This document shows, one piece after another, positions 16,175 to 24,679 of a stretch of DNA of 64,000 bases. The notes beneath the pieces were generated by a model. That model made no database searches. It was not told the origin of the DNA and was given only the letters and a program-made list of their open reading frames with translations. This DNA comes from Streptomyces lincolnensis (GTDB lineage Bacteria > Actinomycetota > Actinomycetes > Streptomycetales > Streptomycetaceae). How positions within the stretch are numbered: position 1 is the first letter of the stretch; each line of letters starts with the position of its first letter. The stretch spans positions 372,001 through 436,000 of the forward strand of contig NZ_JAIHON010000005.1 in assembly GCF_021173675.1 (NCBI RefSeq), in the 5' to 3' direction. A program made the translations under genes and the position numbers.

Positions 16175-16649
16175 TCAGCATGACAGGCGGGCGGCCGACA
16201 ACCACCACATCCATGAGCCGGTTTGCCATACGGCATCCGCCATCTGAGGGCTGGACCTCGCCGGCAAACAGCCGGCAAACAGCCCATCCGCGTCGACACG
16301 CGCATGGCCACCACGCAGGTCGGTCTCGCCGGTGCCCGCGCAAGGTGCGGTCATGCATCACCCCGTACGGCAGCACAGCCCCTGGTGAACGCGCCAGCCA
16401 CCGCCGCCCAGCGGTCACCATCACCTTGCACCACAGATGACGGTGCCGTGCCCGGAGGCGCGCAGATCCATTCCGGAAACACGAAGAGGACAACGGGACA
16501 GCCGAGGGGCTTGCGAGGCGGTGCACTCTGGGCGTCTGGTGACGCCAGCGGCGAGCCGGGGTGAAGAGGATCCGCTCGTCGAAAATCCAGGCGTTGAACG
16601 CCTCGCCGGGTGAGGAGCGGTGGCCGGTTCGCGGTCGCACCGCGATGCG
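16175..16649. other. Non-coding or decayed stretch
   Basis: No supported gene. A minus-strand fragment near 16620-16560 reads EAFNAWIFDERILFTP, vaguely like a TIM-barrel amidohydrolase segment, but it is too short and isolated to call. Confidence 0.4.
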
Positions 16650-17282
16650 TCACTGGCGGCCGAAGACGGCGAGCAGCAAGGATTCCCGCGCACCTACGAG
16701 TTCAGATGCATCGGTTATGTCCGACACGTTCCACCACAGCCCGAACTGGCCGTGCAGCGCGCTCCACAGCACCTTGGCCAGCCGCTCGTCGTCCGTGACG
16801 CGCACCTCCTCCGTCTCGCGCAAATAGGGCGCGACGGCCTCGCGCCAGGCGTCCAGTACGGGTTGCATGGGGTGGGGGACGGATTCCGGCCGTGAGGGAA
16901 GCGAAGGACCGACGCGGAAGAGGAGTTCGTACCGGCGCGGTTCGTCGAGGGCGAAGTCGCAGTAGGCGTCGACGGTGGCGCGCAGGCCGGCCCAGGTGTC
17001 CTCGGCGGGAGCGGACTGCCGTGCGGCTCGCATTCTTTCGGCGATGGTGGCGTTGACGGTGTCGAGCAGTGTCCACATCAGCTCGGTCTTGTCCTTGAAG
17101 TGCTTGTAGATCGCCGGCGCGGTCACTCCCGCCTCGCGGGCGACAGCGCGCAGCGAGATGCCCTCGGGGCTCCCGGTCTCCTCCAGCAGGCGGGAAGCCG
17201 CGTGCAGGATCTCCTCACGGAGCCGCTGCCCCTCGCCCCAGCGGTTCGGGACCCGCTTCACCGTGCCCTGCGCAGCACTCAT
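16650..17282 (-). CDS. TetR-family regulator, divergent from intradiol dioxygenase
   Basis: 210 residues from the ATG at 17282 (GAGGT just upstream); a GTG-type extension to 17363 is less likely. The DNA-binding part is SPEGISLRAVAREAGVTAPAIYKHFKDKTELMW (recognition helix TAPAIYKHF). The C-terminal domain with AYCDFALDEPRRYELLFRVG and WSALHGQFGLWW is the TetR_C_33/WHG-type ligand domain. A perfect 15-bp inverted repeat at 17393-17429 lies between this gene and the dioxygenase, so it most likely controls that catabolic module, with an aromatic compound as inducer. Inducer identity is a guess. Confidence 0.9.
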   Translation of the reverse strand: MSAAQGTVKRVPNRWGEGQRLREEILHAASRLLEETGSPEGISLRAVAREAGVTAPAIYKHFKDKTELMWTLLDTVNATIAERMRAARQSAPAEDTWAGLRATVDAYCDFALDEPRRYELLFRVGPSLPSRPESVPHPMQPVLDAWREAVAPYLRETEEVRVTDDERLAKVLWSALHGQFGLWWNVSDITDASELVGARESLLLAVFGRQ

Positions 17283-17392
17283 CGGCACCTCACCCTTCCC
17301 GATCGCTGTGACGGGGACAGTATCCAGGCCCCGCGCCGCTGTCGAAAAAGCCACTGAGTCCATTACCTCGGGTTCCGCTCTCCGGTCAGATG

Positions 17393-17429
17393 GTTTACGG
17401 TGTTCACCAAGTCAGTGAACACCGTAAAC
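17393..17429. promoter_or_regulatory. Perfect 15-bp inverted repeat operator
   Basis: GTTTACGGTGTTCAC-caagtca-GTGAACACCGTAAAC: 15-bp arms with no mismatch and a 7-bp spacer, centred 100 bp upstream of the dioxygenase start and 129 bp upstream of the TetR start. The best palindrome in the window and the natural operator for the TetR protein encoded at 16650-17282. Confidence 0.8.
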
Positions 17430-17528
17430 GAAGTTTCTCGCACCCGAACGGGGCTGTGCGCCATGTCCCGAACCGCGGGCACCCACGATCTGGGCACGGA
17501 CCGGACCGAGAACAACGGAAGGACCCCG

Positions 17529-18404
17529 ATGAGCACACCGGAGAACACCAGGCTCCAGGCCGTCTTCAACGACCTCCAGCCGACGATCGAGGACCTGATC
17601 ATCAAGCACGACGTCACCCAGGAGGAGTTCCAGCAGGCCATCGCCTTTCTCCAGGACCTCGCCGAGGCCGACGAGCTCATGCTCGCGTCCTTCTTCTACT
17701 TCGGGTGGGGCGTGATCATGGCCAACGAGGGCCGCGCATACGCGAATCCGGAGAAGGACGGTGCGAGCACGTATGTGCCCACGGGGCCGGCCTATGTCCC
17801 CGGCGCTCCGCTCCTGGAACGCCCCTACAAGCTGCCCATGCGCCCCGACGAGCCCGGTGAGCCGCTCCTCGTGTCCGGGCAGGTGCGCTCCACGAGCGGC
17901 GAGCCGATCGTGGGCGCCGAGATCGACATCTGGACGGCCAACAAAGCCGGCGACTACTCGAACATGACCCGGGAGATGATCCAGCCGATGGACTTCCCCC
18001 TCGACGAGAGTCTGCCCCCGTTCAACCTGCGCGGCAAGATGCTCACGGACGACGAGGGGCGCTACGAGTACTGGCAGGTCATGCCCGGTATCGAGTGGCT
18101 CGGCCTGCGCGAGGGCGGCCCGCTGGACGGGTTCTTCAAGAAGCTGGGACGGGTCGAGGCCCGCCCGCTGCACATCCACGCGATCGTCAGCGCCGCCGGC
18201 TTCCACCCGCTCACCACGCAGACCCACTTCTCCGACGACCCGTTCATCGGCAAGACCTTCGATCCCCGCACGACGCCCGCGTCCTCCGTGTACGACACGC
18301 AGCTCCATGACGACCCGGCCGACTTCAAGGCCCGCGGCCTGGACACGCCTTACCACACCATGACCATCGACTACGTGCTGCGCCCGGCGGCTCCGGCGGT
18401 CTGA
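17529..18404 (+). CDS. Intradiol ring-cleavage dioxygenase (catechol/hydroxyquinol type)
   Basis: 291 residues from the ATG at 17529, AAGGA six bases upstream. An N-terminal helical dimerisation domain (about residues 1-95, TQEEFQQAIAFLQDLAEADELML) precedes the beta-sandwich catalytic domain: VSGQVRSTSGEPIVGAEIDIWTAN, YEYWQVMPG, and ARPLHIHAIVSAAGF (His ligands) with DDPFIGKTFD. Fe(III) ligands in the family are two Tyr and two His; the His-x-His and nearby Tyr are visible. It opens an aromatic diol between the hydroxyls to a muconate. The MFS pump and dienelactone hydrolase downstream supply transport and the later lactone step, so the module looks like a partial catechol/hydroxyquinol branch. 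Exact substrate uncertain. Confidence 0.9.
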   Translation: MSTPENTRLQAVFNDLQPTIEDLIIKHDVTQEEFQQAIAFLQDLAEADELMLASFFYFGWGVIMANEGRAYANPEKDGASTYVPTGPAYVPGAPLLERPYKLPMRPDEPGEPLLVSGQVRSTSGEPIVGAEIDIWTANKAGDYSNMTREMIQPMDFPLDESLPPFNLRGKMLTDDEGRYEYWQVMPGIEWLGLREGGPLDGFFKKLGRVEARPLHIHAIVSAAGFHPLTTQTHFSDDPFIGKTFDPRTTPASSVYDTQLHDDPADFKARGLDTPYHTMTIDYVLRPAAPAV

Positions 18405-18421
18405 GCGTTCCGCGTCCTCTG

Positions 18422-18471
18422 GTGGGCCCAGGCGGAGTGCAGATGCGATACCGCCCTCCGCCTGGGCCCAC
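18422..18471 (+). terminator. Strong hairpin after the dioxygenase gene
   Basis: GTGGGCCCAGGCGGAG and CTCCGCCTGGGCCCAC, perfect 16-bp arms around an 18-base loop, 18 bases past the dioxygenase stop. No T-tract, as usual in streptomycetes. It would terminate or attenuate transcription before the downstream genes. Confidence 0.7.
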
Positions 18472-18495
18472 GCGGACCGTTGAAGGAGGATCCGT

Positions 18496-18738
18496 ATGCC
18501 CGACAGGGCTGCCGGCAAGTCGGCCATCCGTGGCCTCAGCGCACACTTCAGCCACATGGTCGACCGGCTACGCGGTGCCGAGGCCGCCGCGACCTTCACC
18601 GAGAACGGCGTACTGAAGACGGACACACGTTTCGAGGGCAGTGCGGCCATCGCGGCCTGGTCCGACGACAGGATCACGGCAAGCCCGTCAAGATCGGCTG
18701 CGGGAAGACCGGCCGTCTCCTCTCCCATGTGCATGTAA
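18496..18738 (+). pseudogene. Short NTF2/SnoaL-like gene, probably frameshifted
   Basis: An excellent AAGGAGG lies six bases before the ATG at 18496. The product starts normally for a nuclear-transport-factor-2 or SnoaL-like small protein: LSAHFSHMVDRLRGAEAAATFTENGVL and TRFEGSAAIAAWSDD (the G-x-x-A-I-x-x-W segment), but then turns into a serine/proline-rich tail after about residue 58 and ends at 80 residues, roughly half the family length. The frame beyond 18664 in another register is not clearly homologous either. I read it as a gene broken by a frameshift near 18664. Confidence 0.55.
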
Positions 18739-18975
18739 CGACCGACAACGTCATCGCCAGCTCGTCAGGACAGGCGCCGGTTGGCTGTTCGAGCACCGAA
18801 ACATGAACGCTCTCCAGCCGAACGCGGAAGGTGACGCAACGCGACTCCGCAGACGCTCAGGCTCCCGCAGACGTGACCCCGCCGACCGCCAAGAGCGCCG
18901 GAGCGACGCGCCGAGCCGAAGAGCCCTGGCCCCCGAACCGCTGTCGGTCCCCGGGGCCGACGAGGAAGTTGAGAC

Positions 18976-20493
18976 ATGGACCACGCGGCATCCCCTCCCG
19001 ACGAACCGTCTGTCGGCCGCACGCTGGCGGTCCTGGGCCTGGCAGCGATGTCCTATGCCCTGGCGCAGACGTCCATCGCGCCGGCCCTGCCCGACATCGC
19101 CGCCTCACTGCACAGCAGGACCCAGGATGTGACCTGGGCGTTCACCGGCTTCCTGGTGTCTGCTGCGGTACTCACCCCGGTGATGGGCCGGCTGGGCGAC
19201 ATGTTCGGCAAGCGGCGCCTGCTTGTGGTCGTGCTGGCCCTGTTCGCCATGGGTGGGACCATGGCCGCGTCGGCCGACGGTCTGGGCCTCGTGATCGCCG
19301 GGCGGGTGGTGATGGGCGCGGGCGGCGGCATCCTCCCGCTGTGCTTCGGCATCATCCGCGACAACTTTCCCGACAAGCGACGAGCCGGCGCCCTGGGACT
19401 CGTGTCGGCCGTCGTGGGCGTCGGCGGGGGCATCGGGCTCCTGATGGGCGGCTTGCTGGTCGATCACGCCTCGTACCGCTGGATCTTCTGGACCGGCACC
19501 CTGCTGGCGCTGCTGTCGGCTGTCGCCGTGCACACGCTGCTCCCCGGGTCGGTGAACCGCACCCCGGGCCGGGTCGACCTGCCGGGCACCTTGCTGCTGG
19601 CTGTCGGCATCACCGCCCCGCTGATCGCCATCAGCCGGGCCAACGAGTGGGGCTGGAGCAGCGGCCTGGTCCTGGGACCGATCGCCGCCGGACTGGTCGT
19701 CCTGGTCATCCTGGTAGTGGTGGAGCGCCGCACGGCCGATCCGCTGATCGACATGGGCGTCCTGGGGCGGGGGCCGGTGCTGATGACCAACCTGGCGAGT
19801 CTGCTGGTCGGCTTCGGGCAGTTCGGGGTGTTCCTGCTGGTGCCCCAGCTGATCCAGACCCCGACAGCATCCGGATACGGCTTCGGGGGCGACGCGACTT
19901 TGGCGGGACTGGTCATGCTGCCCGGCTCCCTGACCATGCTGGCCGCCGGCCCGTTCTCAGGCTTCCTCAGCGCCCGCTTCGGCGGCAGAACGCCCCTCGC
20001 CCTGGGCAGCCTGATCACCGGCACCGGGCTTCTTCTCCTCGCCGTGAATCACGACTCCCAGCACGCCGTACTGGCCTTCACCACGCTCGCCTTCACCGGA
20101 ATCGGCATGTCGTACGCCGCCATGCCGAACCTCATCGTCGACGCGGTCGAGCCCGCCCGGACCGGAGAGGCAACCGGCATCAACACCCTGGTGCGTGCGA
20201 TCGGTGCCTCGCTCGGCACCCAGGTCATCGCCGCCGTCCTCGCCAACAGCTCCAGTGCCACGGGCCCACAGCCCACCGCCCACGCCTACACCGTGTCCTT
20301 CACCATTGCCGCCGCCGGCGTACTGGTCGCCTCCACCGTCACCCTGTTCATACCGCGGCCCCGCAACCGCCCCCAGACACCGAGCAGCCACAAGGAGACC
20401 GGCCCTCCCGGCCACGCCGAGGACACACCCTCAACACCCCGGCCCGCGCCAGAGACGGACTCACGCAATCCCTCCCCGTCCCCGGCCGACTGA
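18976..20493 (+). CDS. MFS transporter, DHA2-type drug/metabolite exporter
   Basis: 505 residues, 14 hydrophobic segments and a long hydrophilic Pro/Thr-rich tail. Motif A is GRLGDMFGKRRL after helix 2; FSGFLSARFGGRTPL is the equivalent loop of the second half; GRVVMGAGGGILPLCFGIIRD marks helices 4-5. A GAGGAAG ribosome-binding site precedes the ATG. Lying between an intradiol dioxygenase and a dienelactone hydrolase it may export toxic aromatic intermediates or take up the substrate; DHA2 members are mostly exporters. Confidence 0.88.
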   Translation: MDHAASPPDEPSVGRTLAVLGLAAMSYALAQTSIAPALPDIAASLHSRTQDVTWAFTGFLVSAAVLTPVMGRLGDMFGKRRLLVVVLALFAMGGTMAASADGLGLVIAGRVVMGAGGGILPLCFGIIRDNFPDKRRAGALGLVSAVVGVGGGIGLLMGGLLVDHASYRWIFWTGTLLALLSAVAVHTLLPGSVNRTPGRVDLPGTLLLAVGITAPLIAISRANEWGWSSGLVLGPIAAGLVVLVILVVVERRTADPLIDMGVLGRGPVLMTNLASLLVGFGQFGVFLLVPQLIQTPTASGYGFGGDATLAGLVMLPGSLTMLAAGPFSGFLSARFGGRTPLALGSLITGTGLLLLAVNHDSQHAVLAFTTLAFTGIGMSYAAMPNLIVDAVEPARTGEATGINTLVRAIGASLGTQVIAAVLANSSSATGPQPTAHAYTVSFTIAAAGVLVASTVTLFIPRPRNRPQTPSSHKETGPPGHAEDTPSTPRPAPETDSRNPSPSPAD

Positions 20494-20692
20494 GCCTGCC
20501 GCACTGTGGAGCCCCGGGCAGAAGTCTGCGCCGCGGCTTCCTGGTGTCATTGCCTTCGAACAACTGGTCCTCCCCTTCCTGACCGCGGGCTCTGCGTCCT
20601 GACTCTGGCCCGGCCGGTTGGGTTCACCCTCGGACACATTCCCGCAGTCCGGTCCCCTTCCCTGCCTCCGCATCCCCGACCTGGAGAACACG

Positions 20693-21433
20693 ATGCCCAC
20701 GCCCGCCCCGGTCGACCTGACCGAACTCAGCACGTCCCTCGGCGGTTCCCGCCGGCTGCCCGGCCATCTCGCCCACCCCGAGGGCACCGGCCCCTGGCCC
20801 GGTGTCGTCGTCGTCCACGAGGCCCTGGGAGTGGACGACGTCATGCTCCGGCAGACCGAACGTCTCGCGCAGGCCGGCTACCTGACCCTGATGCCGAACC
20901 TGTTCGCCGACGGCGGCGTCCGCCGCTGCCTGGTACCCACGATGCGCGCCGCGACGTCGGGCCGAGGCCGCGCCTGGGCAGACCTGGAAGCCGCTCGGCA
21001 GACACTGGCCGAACACCCCGACTGCACCGGACGGGTCGGTGTCATCGGCTTCTGCATGGGCGGCAGCTTCGCCCTGGTCGCGGCGGGACGAGGCACTTTC
21101 GACGCGGCCTCCGTCAACTACGGCGTCGTGCCCAAGGACGCAGAGCATGCCCTCGCCGAGTCCTGCCCGGTGGTGGCCAGCTACGGCGGTCGCGACCGCA
21201 CGCTCAAAGGGGCCGCGGCCAGACTGGAGTCCGCACTGACAGCAGCCGGCGTACCTCACGACGTGAAGGAGTACCCGGCAGCCGGGCACTCCTTCCTCAA
21301 CGACGCCGAGAACGCCCCGCGCCTGCTGCGCCCCCTCACCCGGATCGCGGGGATGGGACCCGAGCCGGAGTCCGCCGCCGACGCCTGGCGCCGCATCGAG
21401 ACGTTCTTCGCCGAACACCTGACCGATGTGTGA
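20693..21433 (+). CDS. Dienelactone hydrolase family protein
   Basis: 246 residues from the ATG at 20693 (GGAG upstream). The alpha/beta hydrolase triad of dienelactone hydrolases is present: Cys121 in GFCMGGS, Asp168 in YGGRDRT and His199 in AGHSFLN, with Glu43 in VVHEALG, the residue that activates the Cys in this family. The enzyme hydrolyses dienelactone to maleylacetate in chlorocatechol and hydroxyquinol-type pathways. With the intradiol dioxygenase at 17529 it makes chemical sense as the next hydrolytic step, though a muconate cycloisomerase is not encoded nearby. Confidence 0.9.
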   Translation: MPTPAPVDLTELSTSLGGSRRLPGHLAHPEGTGPWPGVVVVHEALGVDDVMLRQTERLAQAGYLTLMPNLFADGGVRRCLVPTMRAATSGRGRAWADLEAARQTLAEHPDCTGRVGVIGFCMGGSFALVAAGRGTFDAASVNYGVVPKDAEHALAESCPVVASYGGRDRTLKGAAARLESALTAAGVPHDVKEYPAAGHSFLNDAENAPRLLRPLTRIAGMGPEPESAADAWRRIETFFAEHLTDV

Positions 21434-21706
21434 CCGCCCCGACCGAAGGCCGACCGGGAGACCCACGCACCGCGCTGCTTTCCTGGCGGCCGACACGGGG
21501 ATTCTCTGCGCTCTGGCACTGCACACCCGTAGCCACCCGTAATACGAGGCCGACATGGCGACGCTCTTCGTCGGCGGACTGCTCACCTGCTGCTTCGCGG
21601 GTCCATGCCCGGAGAGCAAGGACCCGCCGCTCGGCCCGCACGTCGTGGTTGACTCAACGTCCCGCCCCAACCTCATCTCCAACGGAGACGAGGTTGAACG
21701 ACGGGC
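21434..21706. other. Intergenic region between convergent transcription units
   Basis: Nothing coding is supported here. The 21.5-21.7 kb sequence has no convincing hairpin with long arms. Confidence 0.5.
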
Positions 21707-22471
21707 TCAGACAATCTCTGTCTGCCCGCCGTCGACCACCAGGTTGGCACCGTTGACGAACGAGGCGTCCTCGGAGGCAAGGAAGGCGATGGCGGCAGCG
21801 ATCTCCGATTCCAGACCGAGTCGCCCAGCGGGTATGAGGGGTATGACGGCCTCGGCCTGCTCGCGGTTCACCCCCGCTGCCTCGTAGGCGTGTGTGTAGA
21901 CCACGCCGGGACTGATGGCATTGACTCGGATGCGTCGCTCGCGCAGCTCGTTGGCCCAGGTGCGGGCCATGGACTGCTGGGCGGACTTCATGGCGGCGTA
22001 GGCCCCGAGACCGGGGCTGCCCCGCTCCCCCTCGATGGAGCTCACCAGGACGATCGATCCGCCCTCGGGCATCAAGGGCAGTGCCTTCTGAACGGTGAAT
22101 GCCACGGCTCGCAGGTTGAGGGCGTACGACGCGTCGAGCTCTTCGCCCGTGTAGGTCTCGATGGTGCCGAATGACGGTGCGCCGGCGTTGGCGACCACCA
22201 CGTCCACCTGCCCGTCGGCCTCGGCAAGCGTGGCGTAGAGCCGGTCGAGATCGTCGTTGACGGTCACGTCGGCGCGGACGGCGACCGCGGCAGGGCCCAG
22301 TCGGGCGACCGCTGCGTCGAGCTCGGACTGTCGACGGCCGACGAGGTAGACGGTGGCGCCCTCGGCGACGAACCGTTCGGCGGCGCCGAGTCCCAGGCCG
22401 GTGGAGCCCCCGGTGACGACCACCGTGCGCCCCTCGAATCGCTTCATCGCGGCAACGCTGCTCTCACTCAT
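21707..22471 (-). CDS. SDR-family oxidoreductase
   Basis: 254 residues from the ATG at 22471, which overlaps the upstream gene by eight bases (ATGAGTGA); an ATG eight codons later is an alternative. Classical SDR marks: VVVTGGSTGLGLGAAERF (T-G-x3-G-x-G), NAG in VVVANAGAPSF, catalytic Ser in VLVSSIEG, and Y-x3-K as YAAMK. NAD(P)-dependent alcohol/ketone oxidoreductase. It is co-transcribed with a quinone oxidoreductase-like gene and divergent from an MmyB-type XRE regulator, an arrangement very common in actinobacteria for small redox operons responding to aldehydes or quinones. Confidence 0.9.
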   Translation of the reverse strand: MSESSVAAMKRFEGRTVVVTGGSTGLGLGAAERFVAEGATVYLVGRRQSELDAAVARLGPAAVAVRADVTVNDDLDRLYATLAEADGQVDVVVANAGAPSFGTIETYTGEELDASYALNLRAVAFTVQKALPLMPEGGSIVLVSSIEGERGSPGLGAYAAMKSAQQSMARTWANELRERRIRVNAISPGVVYTHAYEAAGVNREQAEAVIPLIPAGRLGLESEIAAAIAFLASEDASFVNGANLVVDGGQTEIV

Positions 22472-23405
22472 GGTCCGGGACCAGGACGATCCGGCCTCGG
22501 AGCCCGCCCTCGGCGAGGGCCTGGTGGGCATCGGCGATCTGCTCCAGCGGATAGGTCTGGGCCACCCGCAGGCTGATCAGGCCGGCGCCCGCGTAGGCGG
22601 CCAGCTTGGCCAGGCGCTCGGCGTCGGTGTGCCAGGCCAGATTGGTCATCCGCACCTGGCGGCGTGCCATGGGCGCGGAGTTGAGCAGCGACACGAACGC
22701 ACCGCCGTGGCGTACGGCGTCGGCCGTCCCGGCGGCCAGGTTGGCCGCGTCCACCGCGCCGTCCACGCCACCGGGCACCAGCTGGCGCACCGTGGGCACC
22801 AGGTCGTCGTCGCGCGAGACGAAAAGCTCCGCGCCGGCCTCCAGGACGAGCTTCTCGTCGGCCGCCCCGGCCTGGGCGATCACCCTCAGCCCCCGCAGCC
22901 GCGCAAGCTCGACCGTGAAGAGCCCCACCCCACCGGCGGCGCCCGACACCAGCAGCCACTGCCCCGGCTCCAAGGCCAACGCGTCCAGCGCCTGGTCGGC
23001 GGTGGTGGCGTTCAGCCCGACCGTGGCCAGGTGCACCAGGTCGGTGCCACTCGGCGCCGGGGCGAGTTCCCACTCTTCCAGTACGACGTACTCGGCCTGA
23101 GTCCCGAGCGGCCGGTCCAGCCGCTCCTGAGTGCCGAGGACGGCGTCCCCGACGGCGAACCTGGTGACACCCTCGCCGAGGGCAGCGACGGTGCCGGCCA
23201 CATCCGTGCCGAGGCCGAACTGCGGGCGCGCTCCGGTCGCGCCGTACTGAATGTTGAGCCCCGTGCGCACGATGACGTCGGCGAAGTTGACGGTGGCGGC
23301 GGCCACCTTGACCAGGACCTCTCCGGGCCCCGGTTCGGGTGTCGCCACGTCGACGATCTCGATCGCCTCGGGGCCGCCGAACTCTCTGACTACTGCTGCA
23401 CGCAT
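22464..23405 (-). CDS. Zinc-free quinone oxidoreductase (MDR superfamily)
   Basis: 313 residues from the ATG at 23405 with AGGA six bases upstream; the longer open frame to 23630 crosses the divergent regulator and is rejected. MDR layout: N-terminal GroES-like domain (MRAAVVREFGGPEAIEIVD, VNFADVIVRTG) and a nucleotide-binding domain with VSGAAGGVGLFTVELAR (A-A-G-G-V-G). The zinc-binding Cys/His of alcohol dehydrogenases are absent, as in NADPH:quinone reductases. First gene of the pair with the SDR at 21707. Confidence 0.9.
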   Translation of the reverse strand: MRAAVVREFGGPEAIEIVDVATPEPGPGEVLVKVAAATVNFADVIVRTGLNIQYGATGARPQFGLGTDVAGTVAALGEGVTRFAVGDAVLGTQERLDRPLGTQAEYVVLEEWELAPAPSGTDLVHLATVGLNATTADQALDALALEPGQWLLVSGAAGGVGLFTVELARLRGLRVIAQAGAADEKLVLEAGAELFVSRDDDLVPTVRQLVPGGVDGAVDAANLAAGTADAVRHGGAFVSLLNSAPMARRQVRMTNLAWHTDAERLAKLAAYAGAGLISLRVAQTYPLEQIADAHQALAEGGLRGRIVLVPDHE

Positions 23406-23547
23406 CTGTCCTGTCTTCCTCTCTGGGCGTCCCGTGTGGAACCGCAGGTCCGACGTTGGTCCACCGATGAGGTTCGAGGAAGGTCCGCTGTTACCTGGGT
23501 CCAGCAGGGCCAGGCAGGTCTGCCACCAGCGGCGTACCGTCGATGGG

Positions 23548-24459
23548 GTGGAGACGACTATCGGTGCGTTCCTGCGAACCCGACGCGAGCGCATCACGCC
23601 TGAACAGGCGGGGCTGCCCCCCAGCCTCACCCGGCGGCGGGTACCGGGGCTGCGACGCGAGGAGGTCGCCCTGCTCGCCGGTGTCAGCCCGGACTATTAC
23701 CAACGCCTGGAACAGGGGCGCACCGCGCACGTCTCCGACCAGGTCCTCAACGCCGTCGCACAGGCGCTCTCCCTCTCCGACATCGAGACCGAGCACCTTC
23801 GCAACCTGGCTCGCCCGAGTCGCCTCGGCGCCGAGGCGAGAGCCACACAACGGGCATCGGGAGTAGTGTCCGACGAGCCGCTGGTCCGGCTGCTGGAGGC
23901 CATCGGAGACGCGCCCGCACTGCTGCTCGACGCCCACCTCGACATCGTGGCGGCCAACGCCGCGGCCGAGGCCGTGTTCGCAGTAAGCAGCATGCCGCAG
24001 CCCCGCAACGCGGCGCGAGAGCTCTTCCTGCACCCCGAGGCCCGATCACGGTACGCGAACTGGGAGGCAATCGCTGCCGAGACGGTCGCGCAGTTGCGCC
24101 TGCTGACGGGACGCCGACCCGACGACGCCAAGCTGGCGACGCTGGTCGGTGAGCTGGCCATCCGCAGCGAGCCGTTTCGGCAGCTGTGGGCGACCGGCGA
24201 CGTACGGGAGAAGCGGTTGGGCGTCGCCCGTATCGTGCACCCGGTCGTCGGCACGCTCGAATTCGACTACCACATGCTGACCGTGCCCGCCCGTCCCGAT
24301 CGCACACTGCTCACCTACCTGCCGCGGCTCGGCTCATCAACGGCTGAAGCCCTCGGGATGCTGCTGAGCTGGGTCGCCAACCGACCCGACACGGCCGGTC
24401 AGGACGTTTCCGCCGCAGCACCGGAGTCCGACGGGGAGGCAAGCTCGGCAACCGCCTGA
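23548..24459 (+). CDS. MmyB-type XRE helix-turn-helix regulator
   Basis: 303 residues from a GTG at 23548, 142 bases from the divergent oxidoreductase. N-terminal XRE domain: TTIGAFLRTRRERITPEQAGL, then RRVPGLRREEVALLAGVSPDYYQRLEQGR, the hallmark of this actinobacterial group. The rest is the MmyB-like ligand-binding (PAS-like) domain with LLDAHLDIVAANAAAEAVF and FDYHMLTVPARPDRTLLTY. These proteins usually control the divergent SDR or oxidoreductase gene. No ribosome-binding site is obvious before the GTG. Confidence 0.9.
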   Translation: METTIGAFLRTRRERITPEQAGLPPSLTRRRVPGLRREEVALLAGVSPDYYQRLEQGRTAHVSDQVLNAVAQALSLSDIETEHLRNLARPSRLGAEARATQRASGVVSDEPLVRLLEAIGDAPALLLDAHLDIVAANAAAEAVFAVSSMPQPRNAARELFLHPEARSRYANWEAIAAETVAQLRLLTGRRPDDAKLATLVGELAIRSEPFRQLWATGDVREKRLGVARIVHPVVGTLEFDYHMLTVPARPDRTLLTYLPRLGSSTAEALGMLLSWVANRPDTAGQDVSAAAPESDGEASSATA

Positions 24460-24599
24460 GCGTCCTTGTAGTAGACGCCAAGGCGGCGGATGCGTCCGTC
24501 GGCAAAGCGATACAGCGCGTGGTTACCGCTGGTCGCCCGTTGCCCGGTCGTTCGGGAGGTGAACTCGGCGTCGAAGTCTCGAACAGGGACGGCGTTCAA
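24399..24599 (-). pseudogene. SnoaL/NTF2-like C-terminal fragment
   Basis: The minus strand encodes AEFTSRTTGQRATSGNHALYRFADGRIRRLGVYYKDAQAVAEL, the last third of a SnoaL-like NTF2-fold protein (N-x-x-L-Y-R-F-x-D-G-x-I). There is no proper start and the 3' end overlaps the tail of the XRE gene on the other strand. It is a leftover, like the NTF2-like remnant at 18496. Confidence 0.6.
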
Positions 24600-24679
24600 C
24601 TGATCAAGCCTGTCGAACGTAAACGGAAGGCTTCTGAGACACCCGGGCCTGGTTCATCCACTCTGTTTCTGGCGGACTT

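Noticed and set aside
16560..16640. Minus-strand fragment EAFNAWIFDERILFTP as an amidohydrolase remnant
   Set aside because: Only about 16 residues with loose similarity and no neighbouring blocks; not enough for a pseudogene call.
23251..23547. Upstream extension of the MmyB-type regulator to 23251
   Set aside because: It would run antisense through the 5' end of the quinone oxidoreductase gene; the conserved XRE domain starts right after the GTG at 23548.
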